From: Emmonsiellopsis sp. PD_33
Lineage: Eukaryota > Ascomycota > Eurotiomycetes > Onygenales > Ajellomycetaceae
DNA length: 64,000 nucleotides
Direction: 5' to 3'
Assembly: GCA_032988165.1 (NCBI GenBank)
Contig: JANTQF010000006.1
Location: 124,001-188,000 of the forward strand
Shown: in pieces, positions 1 through 11,715 of the stretch
Layout of the letters: every line of letters starts with the position of its first letter
How positions within the stretch are numbered: position 1 is the stretch's first letter
Position numbers and translations under genes: made by a program
The notes under the pieces: model-generated
Database searches by the model: none
What the model was told of the DNA's origin: nothing
Seen by the model: the letters and a program-made list of their open reading frames with translations, nothing else

Positions 1-2524
1 AGTTCAGCTCTGCTGAATGATATGTTAGTGAAAGACCCTAAAGCCCAGATAGTTTATATTGATATCTCATAAGATTTTCCTCTAAACTTTCTGAATCCTC
101 TGAACTCTCTGAATCTAAATAATCTTTTAAATTCATTATGAACATGAACTCTCTACATGAAGACAGTATCCCTTCTCAGGGCTCTGATGCTGAGTTTTGA
201 AACTTTATTTAATAACTCATAAATAAGATTAACCTCATTACTAAATAAAATTATATGCCTATACTGACTTTAATTTCTGTTCTGACTCCTACTCATCTGA
301 CTGCTTCTTTTGAGGACTTTCCAAGATACCTGAAAGAAAGGCTTACTACCCTTGAGAAATTCATGGGTAAATAAGTCTCTAAATATCCTGTCTGATACCT
401 CAGTGTGAAGGCTAAAATTACTTTAGACAGCCTTATAATTAGATCTCTTACTGACTAGATCTGATACATCTACACTTAACTTTCTGACACTGCCATTACC
501 TGATTCCACCCTTAAATGAAGGTTAATACTAAGCTTATTTCTATAATCTCTGATGTTATTTTTAACCAGCTTGACATTCTTTTCTCTAACCCTTCAATGG
601 CCTAGAAGGCTTTAACCTGACTACATAGTGTTCACCAGAAAACTGATCTACTCTCTATCTTTCTCCTGAGATTTAATTAGAAGATCCTGAAAGCTAGCAG
701 CTAGCTGTGGAATAACACTGTCAAAAAGGTCCTATTTAAGAAGGCCATCAAGTTTGAACTCCTACAGCAGACTGTTGTCTCTGTTGAACCCCCTATATAC
801 CTCAAATATTATATAAAGCTCTACAGTATAGAGAATAACCTATCTGAGATTAAGGCTATTCAGAGCTGAATCTGCAGTGATACTTCTACTACCTCTAAGG
901 AGATCTTCCCTAAGACCTCTCCACTGAAAGATCTAAATGCTATGAATTGGATGCCTATAAGGCTTACTTGCATGAATACATTTTATGTTCTAAATATAAC
1001 TACTACTACTGTTATTAACTACTGTGCCTGAGGTATCTACATTAACTGTGATAAATCTGGGCATAGAGCTACTGACTACTGTAGAATATATATTTCCCTG
1101 AAATTGCCTGTATGATCTGTGAACATATAAGTCAAGTCTGAAGAGGAGGAAGACTTCAAAGATGCTAAGTCAGACTTGGAAAAAGACTAGCTTCTATGTG
1201 AAATTGTGAGTGGAAGCTCCTAAAGTTAGATAGGAAAATCTTTGAGAAGAAAATGATTATTCTGATAATCCTTATACCTACTATAGTTAATTATTCTTTT
1301 AATATGAATGCTATAATGAATAGTAGTTACTATTACTATTCAATAATTCACTCTTGCATGATTAACTGTTATAACCTCCTGCATATCCCAATTAACCCCT
1401 AAAGAATTGAAGGTGTCAATGGTGACATGGGCAGCTTCATATGAAACATAGTGAAGCTTAATATTAATGTTAGTGGATTTCTCTAAGAAAACACTTATAC
1501 ATATGAAATTGAGAATCTTCTGTATGACTTCATACTAGGCCTATCATGACTATCTGAATATCAAGCTCTCATTGATGCTCATAACTAATGTATTGTATTC
1601 TCTGGAGGCATTCATATCTCTAAGAAAGATATTCATAAAACTGCTGATCTTTACCAAATCTCTATTAATGTCTATAATCTCCTCTGAAGCTGTAATTAGA
1701 AATTCAAGTTGTAACCTCCCATTGAAATCTTCACTACTAGTATGGCTGATATAGAGAAGACCCTCTTATAACTCTCTAAGAAGCTGAAGACTAACTCTAT
1801 AATAGTTCTTTCTTCATATTATTATAAATTTCTCAACATTTTTAATTATAAAGCTGCTGAGAAGCTCCTACCATTCTACAGTATATATAATTATTATATT
1901 AAGCTTGAGAAGATAGATAGTAAAGATCCTCAGCTGCTCTAGGGACCCTTATACAACATGTTATGTGATGAACTGCTCATACTCTATAAGACCCTTAATG
2001 ACCTTTTAGATAAGGGTTTTATCTGAGTTAGTAATTCACCTGTAGGTGCACTCATACTCTTTGTGAAAAAGTCAGGTAGAGACCTTTAATTCTATGTCAA
2101 CTATTAGAGTCTTAACTGCCTCACCCAGAAAGATTATTACTCACTATTACTAATCAATAAGAGTCTTAAATAGATTAGCTGAGCTAAGTAGTTCATAAAG
2201 CTTGATGTCATTTCTACATTCTATAAGATTCAAATCACAGAAGGAGATGAATGGCTAACTACCTTTTATATAAGATATGATCTATTTGAATGGATGGTTA
2301 CCCTCTTTAGCCTCATAAATGCTCTGAGCACCTTCCAGAAATACATTAACTGAGCCTTATAAGACTATTTAGATGAATTTACTTCTATCTACCTTAATAA
2401 CATCCTCATCTTTACTGATAGATCCTACAAGCAGCATTAAGAGTATGTCTGAAAAGTCCTCATCTACCTTTATGAATATGATCTTCTGATTGATATTAAT
2501 AAATCTATCTTTAAAGTTCAAGAG
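1..2524 (+). pseudogene. B1 gag, protease and N-terminal reverse transcriptase remnant
   Basis: Decayed coding sequence. A retroviral-type zinc knuckle (CDKSGHRATDYC) is read near 1050-1085. A protease C-terminal signature YDFILGL followed by LSEYQALIDAHN is read near 1525-1590. Reverse transcriptase follows from about 1960, with FVKKSGRDL, KLDVISTFYKIQI, ALSTFQKYIN, and YLNNILIFT near 2385-2420, where the catalytic YLDD has become YLNN. Many in-frame TGA, TAA and TAG codons replace Trp, Gln or Arg positions. The sequence stops at 2524, where A1 is inserted, and resumes at 18264. It cannot encode a working product. Confidence 0.85.
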
Positions 2525-2563
2525 CATTGGCAATTTATTTCTGAGCTAGGGGCTGACTAGGGG
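2525..2563 (+). repeat. A1 left terminal inverted repeat and subterminal repeat
   Basis: Terminal CATTGGCAATTTATTT is followed by the subterminal motif CTAGGGGCTGACTAGGGG (2546-2563). A near copy, CTAGGGGCTGGACTAGGG, lies near the right end (about 18147-18164) in the same orientation, and a further CTAGGGGCTGG lies near 2643. A2 has the same left end at 40835. Confidence 0.75.
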
Positions 2564-3002
2564 CAGCTTAGCAGCTTTAGCAAGACTTAGCAGCTTAGCT
2601 CATCTCTCTGATCTATACATTAGCCTCATAGTCTGTGCAAGCTAGGGGCTGGGCATTTCTACAAACTTCATACATCTCCAGAACACTATGAATTATACCT
2701 AGTATGTACTAGCTGTCATTTTCAAATCTTATAATATATCTACATGTTTCATAATTCATAACATAGCATGCTATTCAAAATTAACTGTCTTCATTAAATA
2801 CATCCTCTAATTAATGTAATTTCCTTGATTGATACACTGTCCTTCATTGACATGCTATCCTTCATTGACATATCATCTTCAGTTTACACACTATCCTTGA
2901 TTGACACACTTTCCTTAATTGACACACTGTCCTGAATTAGCACACTTTCCTCAATTGGCACAACATCCTTGATTAACACTCTCTTCTTGATTGACACACT
3001 GT

Positions 3003-3065
3003 CCTCAGCTTAAGCTGAGGATAGTTAATACTGTGTTGCCACACTCTTCTCAGCTTAAGCTGAGA
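3003..3065. promoter_or_regulatory. Pair of CTTAAG palindromes at the 3' end of gene V
   Basis: Two near-perfect palindromes, CCTCAGCTTAAGCTGAGG (3003-3020) and CTCAGCTTAAGCTGAG (3049-3064), about 30 bases apart. They follow a run (about 2830-3000) of roughly 20-bp repeats ending in TTGACACACT and relatives. The counterpart in A2 (41312-41375) retains one perfect copy. Function is unknown; they belong to the motif family found between the genes of element A. Confidence 0.6.
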
Positions 3066-3179
3066 ATAGTAAATCTATGGTCATATTAACATGATTGACA
3101 TTTATGACCTGTGAACATAATAACTACTACTACTTAATATCCTTGAGATCTTCAATTAAATTAATAAAAGCACTTTCAA

Positions 3180-5041
3180 TAAATTATGCCTTCTCCTCCT
3201 TAACTATTATCTCTCTTCCTACTATCTTCATCACTTTCTTCTGTAAGATCTCTGTGACCTTCATCTTCTGCAGCTTCTCTTATTTACATCATGTATTATA
3301 CATTTATTTGTATACCCCTGCACTGCATGTTAGCACTGATTGATGTTATATTCAGCAAATGACATCTTACACTCACTCTGAAAAGCCTCTGCCTTGAATA
3401 CTTTATATGTCCCTGTCCTTTCATACTCTGTTATTGCATGGTATATCCCACCTGTCACTACTGCTACTACTCTGACTGGAATTGGATTAAACCACTTTGC
3501 TGTCAGAATGTTAACACTCAGCTCAAATGCTCTCTAGCCAAAGAAACACTTAGCTATATCTTATATAATAACATCAGACAGAAAATGACCCTTTACATCC
3601 TGTATGTCATCAAATTAGTTCAAGCATTCATAACCTCAGGCTCCACTAGTATGATACATACCTTTCCTTCCCCAGATACTACTATAAAGTTATCATCCCT
3701 TAATAACTGTGTAATCTGTCCCCTTAGATTACTCAGTTCAGTAAAGTGATATACATCTACCACCTCCTGAAATTTAGCATTAAAATGGCCCTATCTGATA
3801 CCTGTATCATCAATAATCTGTTACATGTTAGATAGCCTTCCATCTATACCAGAAAACTCCAATTTGAGATATTGTATACATACCTCCCTTGCCTCTTCTG
3901 GTGATGGGATCTTAGGTACACTATCCTCATTACCAAGCTCTGACCCAAACTCACTTTTGTCCTGATTATTATGATCCCTAGTGAATAGCCAAGCACTCAT
4001 AATGAGGTGATTCATATGGTTCTTACCAACTATTAATAGCCATAATGTTAGATGTGCATCAACCTTGTGTTCCTAGTTAACCCCAGTGAATAGCCATGTG
4101 ACTAAGAGGTTCTTTGCCATGTTTAAAATCCTTCTGTTTGTTACTGAATAATCTGCCTTGCTCTATCTTGTGATCTTCATTCACCCCAAGTCCCAGATAA
4201 CATTACTACCCATAACTCCATAGTATGGCTCTGAAGCTAGATTAAGATCTGATCTATCCTCACTTTTCAAACTGTTAATTTCATTCTCAGAGGTATCTAG
4301 GGTTAGAGCACCATTAGTCTTACACCTCTTTCAATCTCTCTCTGCAGTTAGGTCAAAATTATCATCAGAAAGATTCTACTCAGCAGTTTCTAGTAGTTAG
4401 TATTCATTGTATAGCTGAGAAAGGCAGAAAAATGAATTGTACTTACTGTATCATTATAATGAGTCTATCATTCTAACTCATAAAACCCCTCTACATCAAC
4501 CTCAGTATTATGACTCTTGCAACTCTCAAAGCTCTGCACCAAACAATTTTGTTGATGGTTAATAAACTCAGACATCTACAGACAGAAAGCTACTGTTACT
4601 CACTGTTGATTATGATGCTTGTGGATGTCTTACTGATGGTTCCTAAACACTCAAATATCAATAAGGACTAATATAGTATTAGAAGAATATATTAAAATAA
4701 TCAACCTGAACCTCTAACAGACCTGGGTTAATAGTATTACTTTGAGAACCAATTTATTGACTGGGCTGAGAGGGAGAAGATGCTGGCATCCTCTGAATAG
4801 GCTGTAAACCATATCTCTAATTAATTTGTTTGTCAGGCTGCTGAGATTCATCCTGCTGACTCAGACTTGCATTAGAAGGCCCTGATGATAATAATACTAA
4901 CTAATCTTCTGTAATGTTTTAATTACAATTAGTTCCTTCATAAGGAGATGAAGATACTGCTGTTCTCTGACCAGCTTGAAAATCATTTCCCTAGGTACCA
5001 GCTGTGTTCACTCTAGGGTGTTTTCAGTGTCATGAAGTCAT
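3180..5041 (-). pseudogene. Plavaka-element gene V, unknown protein
   Basis: One frame can be followed from an ATG at 5041 to about 3180, with roughly 25-30 stop codons that look like C-to-T or G-to-A decay. The N-terminal 150 residues are Ser/Gln/Pro-rich (SQQDESQQPDKQ, RMPASSPSQPSQ) and probably disordered. The middle has a Trp-containing ordered stretch (NRRILNMAKNLLV, AHLTLWLLIVGKN), then KFQEVVDVYHFTEL and DNFIVVSGEGKVCIILV. The C-terminus is acidic (IREAAEDEGHRDLTEESDED). Copy A2 keeps the same frame (43351 to about 41490), supporting it as a real gene. I do not recognise the family. A hairpin of two 25-bp arms lies 50 bases upstream of the ATG. Confidence 0.65.
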
Positions 5042-5090
5042 TTTACTCTTATTTGGGACCTATTATCTTGCATTCAGTATGTTGTGGCAG

Positions 5091-5181
5091 ACAGTCCTTA
5101 GCTTAAGTCAGAGCTGATGCAGTGATGCCTGGGCAAATAATACTCAGCTTAAACTTAGCTCTAACTTAAGCTAAGGACTGT
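5091..5181. repeat. 25-bp-arm inverted repeat upstream of gene V (A1)
   Basis: Arms 5091-5115 and 5157-5181 start and end with ACAGTCCT/AGGACTGT and contain the CTTAAG palindrome. The arms match with one mismatch over 25 bases around a 41-base loop. In A2 the same arms are perfect. A third palindrome pair follows at 5301-5333. Position just upstream of the gene V ATG suggests a promoter or transcript structure. Confidence 0.7.
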
Positions 5182-5479
5182 ACAGAACATGAAGGTGTAG
5201 TTAAGACTCATATAAGACTGGATGGTGTGACTGTAGAATAAAAATTTATTGTAGTAAGTGTCTGTTATATTTTAGTCAGTAAATTTCAAGTATAGAGTTC
5301 TTGGCTTAAGTCAGGACTAAGCTTAAGCTGAGCACTATATACAGGGCTAGGTGAGGAGTTCATACTCACTGGCACCTAAGATTCTTGTATGATGTTGATG
5401 TTTGATTGAGTGCAACAGTAAGCATGAAAAAAGAATTTAGGTGTGAGAAGTACTGGCAAACTTTACCTGCAGAGTAAAG

Positions 5480-6496
5480 TTCATATTCAAGTAAGTAAGA
5501 AGATAAATAAAGAATCACACATAATGCCTCATCTATCAATTAGCAGTAGATAGAAGTACTCCTTTTCACTAGCATATCTAAGTTAGTCTTCTTTGACTGG
5601 TGACTATCAACAACAAATTGCAGTATATATACCCAAAAATCCAGCTTTAAGATGATTTATTCCACCTTGCTAGTAACATAGAATTTATATTATTCCCAGT
5701 CATAGGCATTCATCTCTTTCATTACTGTTTGAAAAGAATGTTCACTGCATATCTACACTGGATTAAACTGACTGAAGCCCAGATACTATATTTTGTACTG
5801 ATTGTAGGTTATTGAAAGCTCCCTTTCAATGAGTTCATAGAGAAGGCTTAACAGTACATAGTTCAAGTCATTTTCTTTTCAAGTCTTCTTATTATTTATA
5901 TCTGATATTAAATTATCCACTAGACACATTACTGCCAAACCTGTTTCAAGATTGTATATCATTACCTGCTAGATATATTATCTTGTTGAAACTCTCTCCT
6001 TCAAGTCCTTCTCTTGTCTTTAAAGGTTGATAATGCTATCTCAATCCTCTGGTTAACTATCTACTGACATGCAATCATTACTTTCATTAATAGTTATAGT
6101 GCTGTCAAGTAACCTCTCATTCCTCTATGACTTGTGTCATTTCTAGTTGTTCTTGCATTACTGGGTCATGACATCCAGGCAATTATCTCTAGCTGCTGAT
6201 GAGATATTTTGGAATATCTAAGAGTGGCTCTCATACACATACTTGAATACTAGTGGTAGTTTCTCCTTACTTTACTTTCTTCATAAATTCAAACCCAGAA
6301 GCCCATACCTTGCCATCCCCCTCTCCAATGATGTGCATATATCATGATATGCTGCATTATTAACCTTTAAGAATACCTTAACCTTAGGCACTATCTACTC
6401 ATATAGTATGCCCTGCAACATCATGCTGTTTGATCATGTAGTGAGGATGGGATGAATGCTTGACTTGTATGCATTTATAAAAAACAGCAGTAACAT
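5480..6496 (-). pseudogene. Plavaka-element gene IV, unknown protein
   Basis: Minus-strand frame from an ATG at 6496 to about 5480, around 340 codons in one frame with many transition-type stops. Readable blocks include MLQGILYE, IVPKVKVFLKVNNAAYHDI, LPLVFKYVYESHS, NDLNYVLLSLLYELIERELS, VMKEMNAYDWE and FVVDSHQSKKTNLDMLV. The composition (charged, with Trp and Tyr) and preservation of the frame in copy A2 argue for a former gene. The family is not recognised. In A2 the ATG has become ATA and the gene is split by insertion of E1. The stop and any introns are uncertain. Confidence 0.6.
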
Positions 6497-7713
6497 TTGA
6501 AGGCACAATGAATGTTAGATTATATTAGTAATAAATATGTGATAATAATATATCTGCAGACCCTCTAAGTTCTACCTCACCTCTTATTATCTACTTTTAA
6601 ACTCATTTGTTTTCACTGGGACTTATAATTACAGCACATCATGTAATTAATGATGTTTTCCATAGATAACAGCTCTTCTTAACTTGACAGTCCTGATGTA
6701 TCTAGGTTGAAGGAATATTAATCTTACTATATGCAGTGTGAGGACTTGGACCACATCTCTCAACTTAAGCCAGGCTGCCCTGCTAGTGGAGGGTTAGTAC
6801 TACTACTATCAAATAAAATATAAAATTCATACTGTACTTGACTGGGTTTGAACCCTGAGCTGTTATATTCTGTGCAGTAAAAAGTTATCTTCCTTCTCAG
6901 TGTAATCAATTCAACACTGATAAGGATAATGATGTTAGTATGATCTTAAAGTATGTTATTATAGCTAGCTCTTGTGACTTTATTCAAGTTGTCATCTGTC
7001 AGCAGGTGTTATGCAAACTGGTTGATGTGATGTTGCTGTGGTAGTAATAAATATCAGCTACTAGTAGGGAGTATAAATTATATATATATTTTATCACATC
7101 TATAATCAAGCACATCACCACACCACAGCTGCATAATCCTACCACTGAAACCTGTGTATTTAGCATGTATTAGCTTTTCAATAGAACTCATGATATATTT
7201 CACAATGGGATCACATCATATTATCAAGATTTAACATGTTTTGATTGAAAAATAAGCTATCTAGATAAGTAATGCTAAATGGTGATAGATGTACAGATAC
7301 TTGCATAATCAATCTATTAGAATCATTCTCATGGATTCATTAACCCTAGTAGCCAACTGGTCTATATGAATATGGAAGTCATGTGATCCAACTACCCCTT
7401 AAGGTAACAGCCTGAGTTTAAATTCAAGCATGTAGCCACTTATTTTTTTTTACTGACCTGCCTAAATAAATATCAGTGTGCATTATAACTCAAATAATAG
7501 CACATTCCTCAGCTTAAGCTGGCAGGCAGGAAAGGAACACATTCCTTGACTTAAGCCAGTAGAGTATTTGAATAATACTTTGGCCTGCATGCTAGTTGAG
7601 AGGAGTATATTTCTTGACTTAAGCCAGGCTGCTCTGCCCAGCTTAAACTAAGGAATATATTTCTTTCCTGCCTATTAGCTTAAGCTGAGAAATGTGCTCC
7701 TCACAACTCCTTA
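6497..7713. promoter_or_regulatory. Gene IV/transposase intergenic region with CTTAAG palindrome cluster
   Basis: No coding frame is evident. One degenerate site lies near 6760-6772. Five sites sit within about 180 bases at 7508-7690: AGCTTAAGCTGG, TTGACTTAAGCCAG, TTGACTTAAGCCAGG, CAGCTTAAACTAAGG and AGCTTAAGCTGAG. Several are preceded by GGAACACATTCC or GGAATATATTCC-like inverted sequence. In A2 the cluster (63150-63345) is closer to consensus. A run of TATA repeats (about 7078-7091) lies between the genes. Confidence 0.6.
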
Positions 7714-9839
7714 CTATTTATTATCTGAATCTATCAAACTGCTGTTCAAGTCACCATTTAATTCATCTGGAATGTTATCTTTATTCAAGTTATCATCCTC
7801 CTCATTCTTCTCATTCATGTTGCTCTCTTCATCCTCTGCTTCCTCTCTGATACTAGCTTTTAACTGGGTTGACCACTTATTTGCTGTTTGAAGTCTATCT
7901 TCTAACCACATTTTACTATACAAACTGTTGTATTAGTCCCAGTCAATATAATTATTGATGTAGAATCATTTGGTGAGGAATCTTGCATGCATATTATTAA
8001 GCTGTGTTGAAATAAGGTGAGCACCTCACTGTATAGCCTCCACTGGATAGAAACAACACTTCTATAGGCAACCCAGATTATTGTCTGATAGATTAGGCTC
8101 CAAGTCTGCATATATCTCCACTTCATACATGCCATGGACATCATGTGACTTCCTGGAACATAGTTGAAGGACATTAATAAGTGCTCCAGTATAGCATGTG
8201 TTCTCATTTTGATTGGGGATCCTTCTATCCTTCTTCACTTGAATATTAGGGTTAATCACAATTGATATCAGTAAGAGCTGACTAACCATCTGCCCTTGAA
8301 AAGATGCATCTCTCATCTTGTTCTTATTACCAGCCTTTTTATCAGTCAACTAGATATAGTCTCACTGTTACCTGCCAAGCACCCCTTACCATGCAGGTGT
8401 GCATTAAATCTTCTTCTTAACAAGATGATTTGTGTCAGATGGATCTCACTCATCCTGTTTCCATGTAGTGACTGATCTATGTACCTGTACATGATAGTCA
8501 AGCATTGATTGTAATATGAGGTGTTAGTCCTTCATGCCAGTGAGCTAAAAATGCCTGTCTGCAATATAAACTGACAATGCATTCAGGAAAACCTCCTTGA
8601 GATGACTTAGTCTCTTAGCTACCTCTCTCACTATTATGACATGATGTGCTAGTGATTAATAGCAGTCTACTCCTAGTGGATGCCATGATATTTTCTGCAA
8701 GTCCATGGCTGTTGATGCAGTAGTAAGCTTTATCCCAAGTTAATCTTTAGCTGTAAGTGTACTTAGACTAATGATATTAGCATGAAGTAATGTGTTCTCT
8801 GACTCTAATATATATATATGCTACTGACTGTGTTTGATCAGCTGCCATTCATTACCAACATGTTTGTTAGTATTATAGTAATAGGCCTTTACATGGCATT
8901 TGTGGTCAGTCTCACTATGCTCAGTATTAAAGCTATCCAGGGTTCTATATTTATAAATGAGCTTGACATAGTGGATAAGGACATGGAATTTTGTGAAGTT
9001 GAAATGGCCAACTTTATGTAGGTGATGTTTCTTATGAGGTATATAATAATAATGAAATGCCCATTTGAGAGCATCAATTCATTTCAAGGTGTTCTCCAAG
9101 TATCTCAGGGTTTCATCATCATGGGAGTAGTACTGCACACAGAATAGAAAGTTGACCACAGCATGGGCATATAGGAGGGCAGGTTGCAAATGATGGAGCA
9201 GTAAAGAGGTGATAACTAAGATTAACTGTTGTGACAGGACCTTGCACTGTAACCTAGATCACTGTTTAAAGCAGCTGAAGTTGATAAAATGCTAAAGATC
9301 TGAGTAGTGAGGAATATAATTAAATTGATCATCAAGCTATTTAGTTCTACCTGCTTGGGATATTAATGGGGCTTCCTGGTTCTTAATTTGTTGTGTAGGT
9401 TTGATAAGGTCTACCACCATTTTCTGAAGCCATTCAACTAGGTACTGAACTATACCCTTAAGTAACTGGTGGAGAATATCAATTATCATTACTTCATAGA
9501 TATTAATTTGTGGGTAATGCCAGGTAAAGGAGTTGATGTTATGAACCATCATGTCAGAATCAATGGATAAGGGATCATTCTGCTACTGCCAAATCTGGTC
9601 CTACATCTGCCTATATGTGTGTGTTGGAAAGACCTTCAACAGATCTTGACACTTTGAAGGAGGAACAAGGCAGATCAAACAGTGTCTATTGTTTTTTATA
9701 CCAGTAATTAAGACTTGCTCTTTATAGTCAGTTATGAATTCAGCTAATACTAGGAAGCAGTATTGAACATAACCATCAGCACATTTAATAAATATACTAG
9801 TTGTACTCAAGGCCTCAATAGCTACAGCATCATTAGTAC

Positions 9840-9870
9840 CTGCCAGTGAGATATTAGTAGTAAGACTTAC
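9840..9870 (-). other. Candidate 31-nt GT-AG intron in the transposase
   Basis: On the minus strand, GTAAGTCTTACTACTAAT begins the segment and CTCACTGGCAG ends it, with an ACTAAT branch-like site. Removing 31 bases joins the frame carrying YHACMAEILK to the frame carrying KCADGYVQYC. The length is short for a basidiomycete intron, so a decayed longer intron or a simple indel is possible. Confidence 0.45.
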
Positions 9871-10720
9871 ATTTAAGTATCTCAGCCATACAAGCATGAT
9901 AAAGCCTGGTCTTTGTGACATGGTCAATCTTCTTAATAATAGGAAGATAGGCAATCTTCTGAAGACTGATTGTCTTTTGTGTATGGTAAATCTTATGTGG
10001 AAGATTTCCAATGGTAAAGTAAACAGGCCAAGATATCTGGTTCCCATGATGCATGGAGAGCTGTGTCTTATCAGACACAAAGATCAATGGAACTAGTGTG
10101 GAAGAGGCTGGAAGTTTTTGTTGTGTATTCTATTACTAGTTGGCTGTATGCATCTCAGTATATATTTATTGGTTTAACTCTGAGAACTGTCATATAGATG
10201 CATATTGTAGGATGTCCTTGAATGGAAGATGTTCAAGTAATTGGTGAATAACATTATTTACTCTCTAATGAGAGAAAGTGGCTTTGATTATGGTTCCATC
10301 AGTGGATGTTACAGAAATTGGAGTGTCAATAAATTCATTGCTTTGTGCATTGTTGGTCATTAAGCCCCCATTGATGATGTTATGGAACTGTTGGGCAGTG
10401 CAGAAGGAGAGTCCATTAGTGATAGTATGAAGATAGGGTGACATGAGGAATTAATTGATAGCCCCACTTGAAAGTCCATCATTTAGAAAGAATCATGCAA
10501 TGCCATATTCCACCTCACTTTTAAAGCCCCCATGCTGGGCTGTTGTTATTCTGGTAGAGGCATCAGACATCATATTAAAATAACCAGGAACTGGGTAACC
10601 AGCCAGTTGTTTTAAGAGAGATTCATATGTAATGATATAGGCATTCAAAACTGAGGTTTGTGTGGCTTGCAGTAGTGGTAAAGAAATAAAGAAGGCTGCC
10701 TCTGCATTTATATCTTATTC

Positions 10721-10774
10721 CTAGTAGATAGATACCATTAGTTAGTATTATCTCTAATAGGAACTTAGATAAAC
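10721..10774 (-). other. Candidate 54-nt GT-AG intron near the transposase N-terminus
   Basis: Minus-strand GTTTAT at the left splice site, ATACTAAC branch-point-like sequence, and CTACTAG at the right. It sits where the zinc-finger frame gives way to the core-domain frame. Its length is a multiple of three, so on its own it does not explain the frame change; an indel or a second splice event is needed. Confidence 0.35.
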
Positions 10775-11165
10775 CTGCCATCAGGAGGGGAGCACAGAGC
10801 TCAGCTTAAGTCAACAATACAGTAATATCTATATCAGGGTTTTCTGAAGGGAGTTCCATATTCATAGGGTCTAAGTTGAACATGGTAGCACTGGAAGTCT
10901 CAACTAGGTCCAAGTCTGCTTCATCTGCCCTGGGTGCTGGTAGTAGTCCATTGGATGGTAGAGCCATAAGAGCATGTTTAGTGAGAGATTGAATGGGTGC
11001 AAGTGAATAAGTAGTGGATGTGCTGATAGTTAACACCATTTCTGATGTTTTCTATTGTGCTTGGATTGCTGCTGTACATTTTAGTTGGTGATGACTCAGG
11101 CTGCTCTGGCTGTTGATAGGTCTTTAACAGTATGGACAGGCATGTGTATAGGCAGAGTTCTTCAT

Positions 11166-11715
11166 AGTTGGGGGGTCAGTGCTTGGTGTTAGTCATGGAG
11201 GCTGGACAGTATGGTAGATGTATTTCTATTTCCTATTGAGGGCATGGAGTTGCAAACCTGAATGTGCAAATTAAATCACCTGGGAATGAATTCTTAGCAT
11301 ACTAACTAGGTTGGGTACTATCAAAGAAATCAGAAAAATAGAGGCAGAGAGGTTGATGTGTGGACAGAACTCAGCTTAAACTGAGCATGTGTGACCACAC
11401 TTTTAAACAATTTGAAAAGCAAAGACAAACCACTAGTAATTAGCCAAAGCACCAGGAGGAATGACTTGTAAGACAGGTGGGGGAGAATGTTGTAGCAATG
11501 AAGCTTGACTTAAGCCTGGCAGTGATTACTGAGCACCTATGGAAACACTTTTAAATAATTTGAAAATCAAAGCCACTTCTTTTGCATAACAAACTGACTA
11601 GGAAAAGCACACAAAGAATCATTACTAAAAAAAAGAAGATGAGCAATGTAGTAAAGAAAGCTCAGCTTAAGCCTAGTAAAACTATAACAGGAGTAGGTTG
11701 AACTTGGCCAGCAAC
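11166..11715. promoter_or_regulatory. SNF2/transposase intergenic region with duplicated CTTAAG blocks
   Basis: Holds three CTTAAG sites near 11371, 11507 and 11663. Two blocks are diverged tandem copies: each has a CTTAAG site, then ACACTTTTAAACAATTTGAAAA or a close variant, then AAAGC (about 11370-11435 and 11505-11575). No coding frame is apparent. Probably the transposase promoter region. Confidence 0.55.

Larger units (their letters stand above)
7714..11165 (-). pseudogene. Plavaka-type transposase
   Basis: DNA transposase, expected to bind the element ends and catalyse its movement in the nucleus. The chosen ATG at 11165 precedes a zinc finger (CPYC near 11128-11139, then SLSHHQLKC). 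An acidic stretch (DEADLDLVE) follows. The core reads YGIA-FFLNDGLSSGAIN, VSDKTQLS near 10070, PVYFTIGNLPHKIY, YHACMAEILK, KCADGYVQYCF, NNRHCLICLVPPSKC, IIDILHQLLKGIVQYLVEWL, NFTKFHVLIHYVKLIYKY and DSFNTEHSETDHK (about 8905). These match the order of blocks I know from Plavaka transposases. The C-terminal part ends with an acidic tail at 7714. About 20 transition-type stops. Frame changes suggest introns near 10720-10790 and at 9840-9870; exact splicing is unresolved. Confidence 0.85.

Noticed and set aside
7508..7690. CRISPR-like array
   Set aside because: Units are palindromic, irregularly spaced and diverged, with no unique spacers; the context is eukaryotic.
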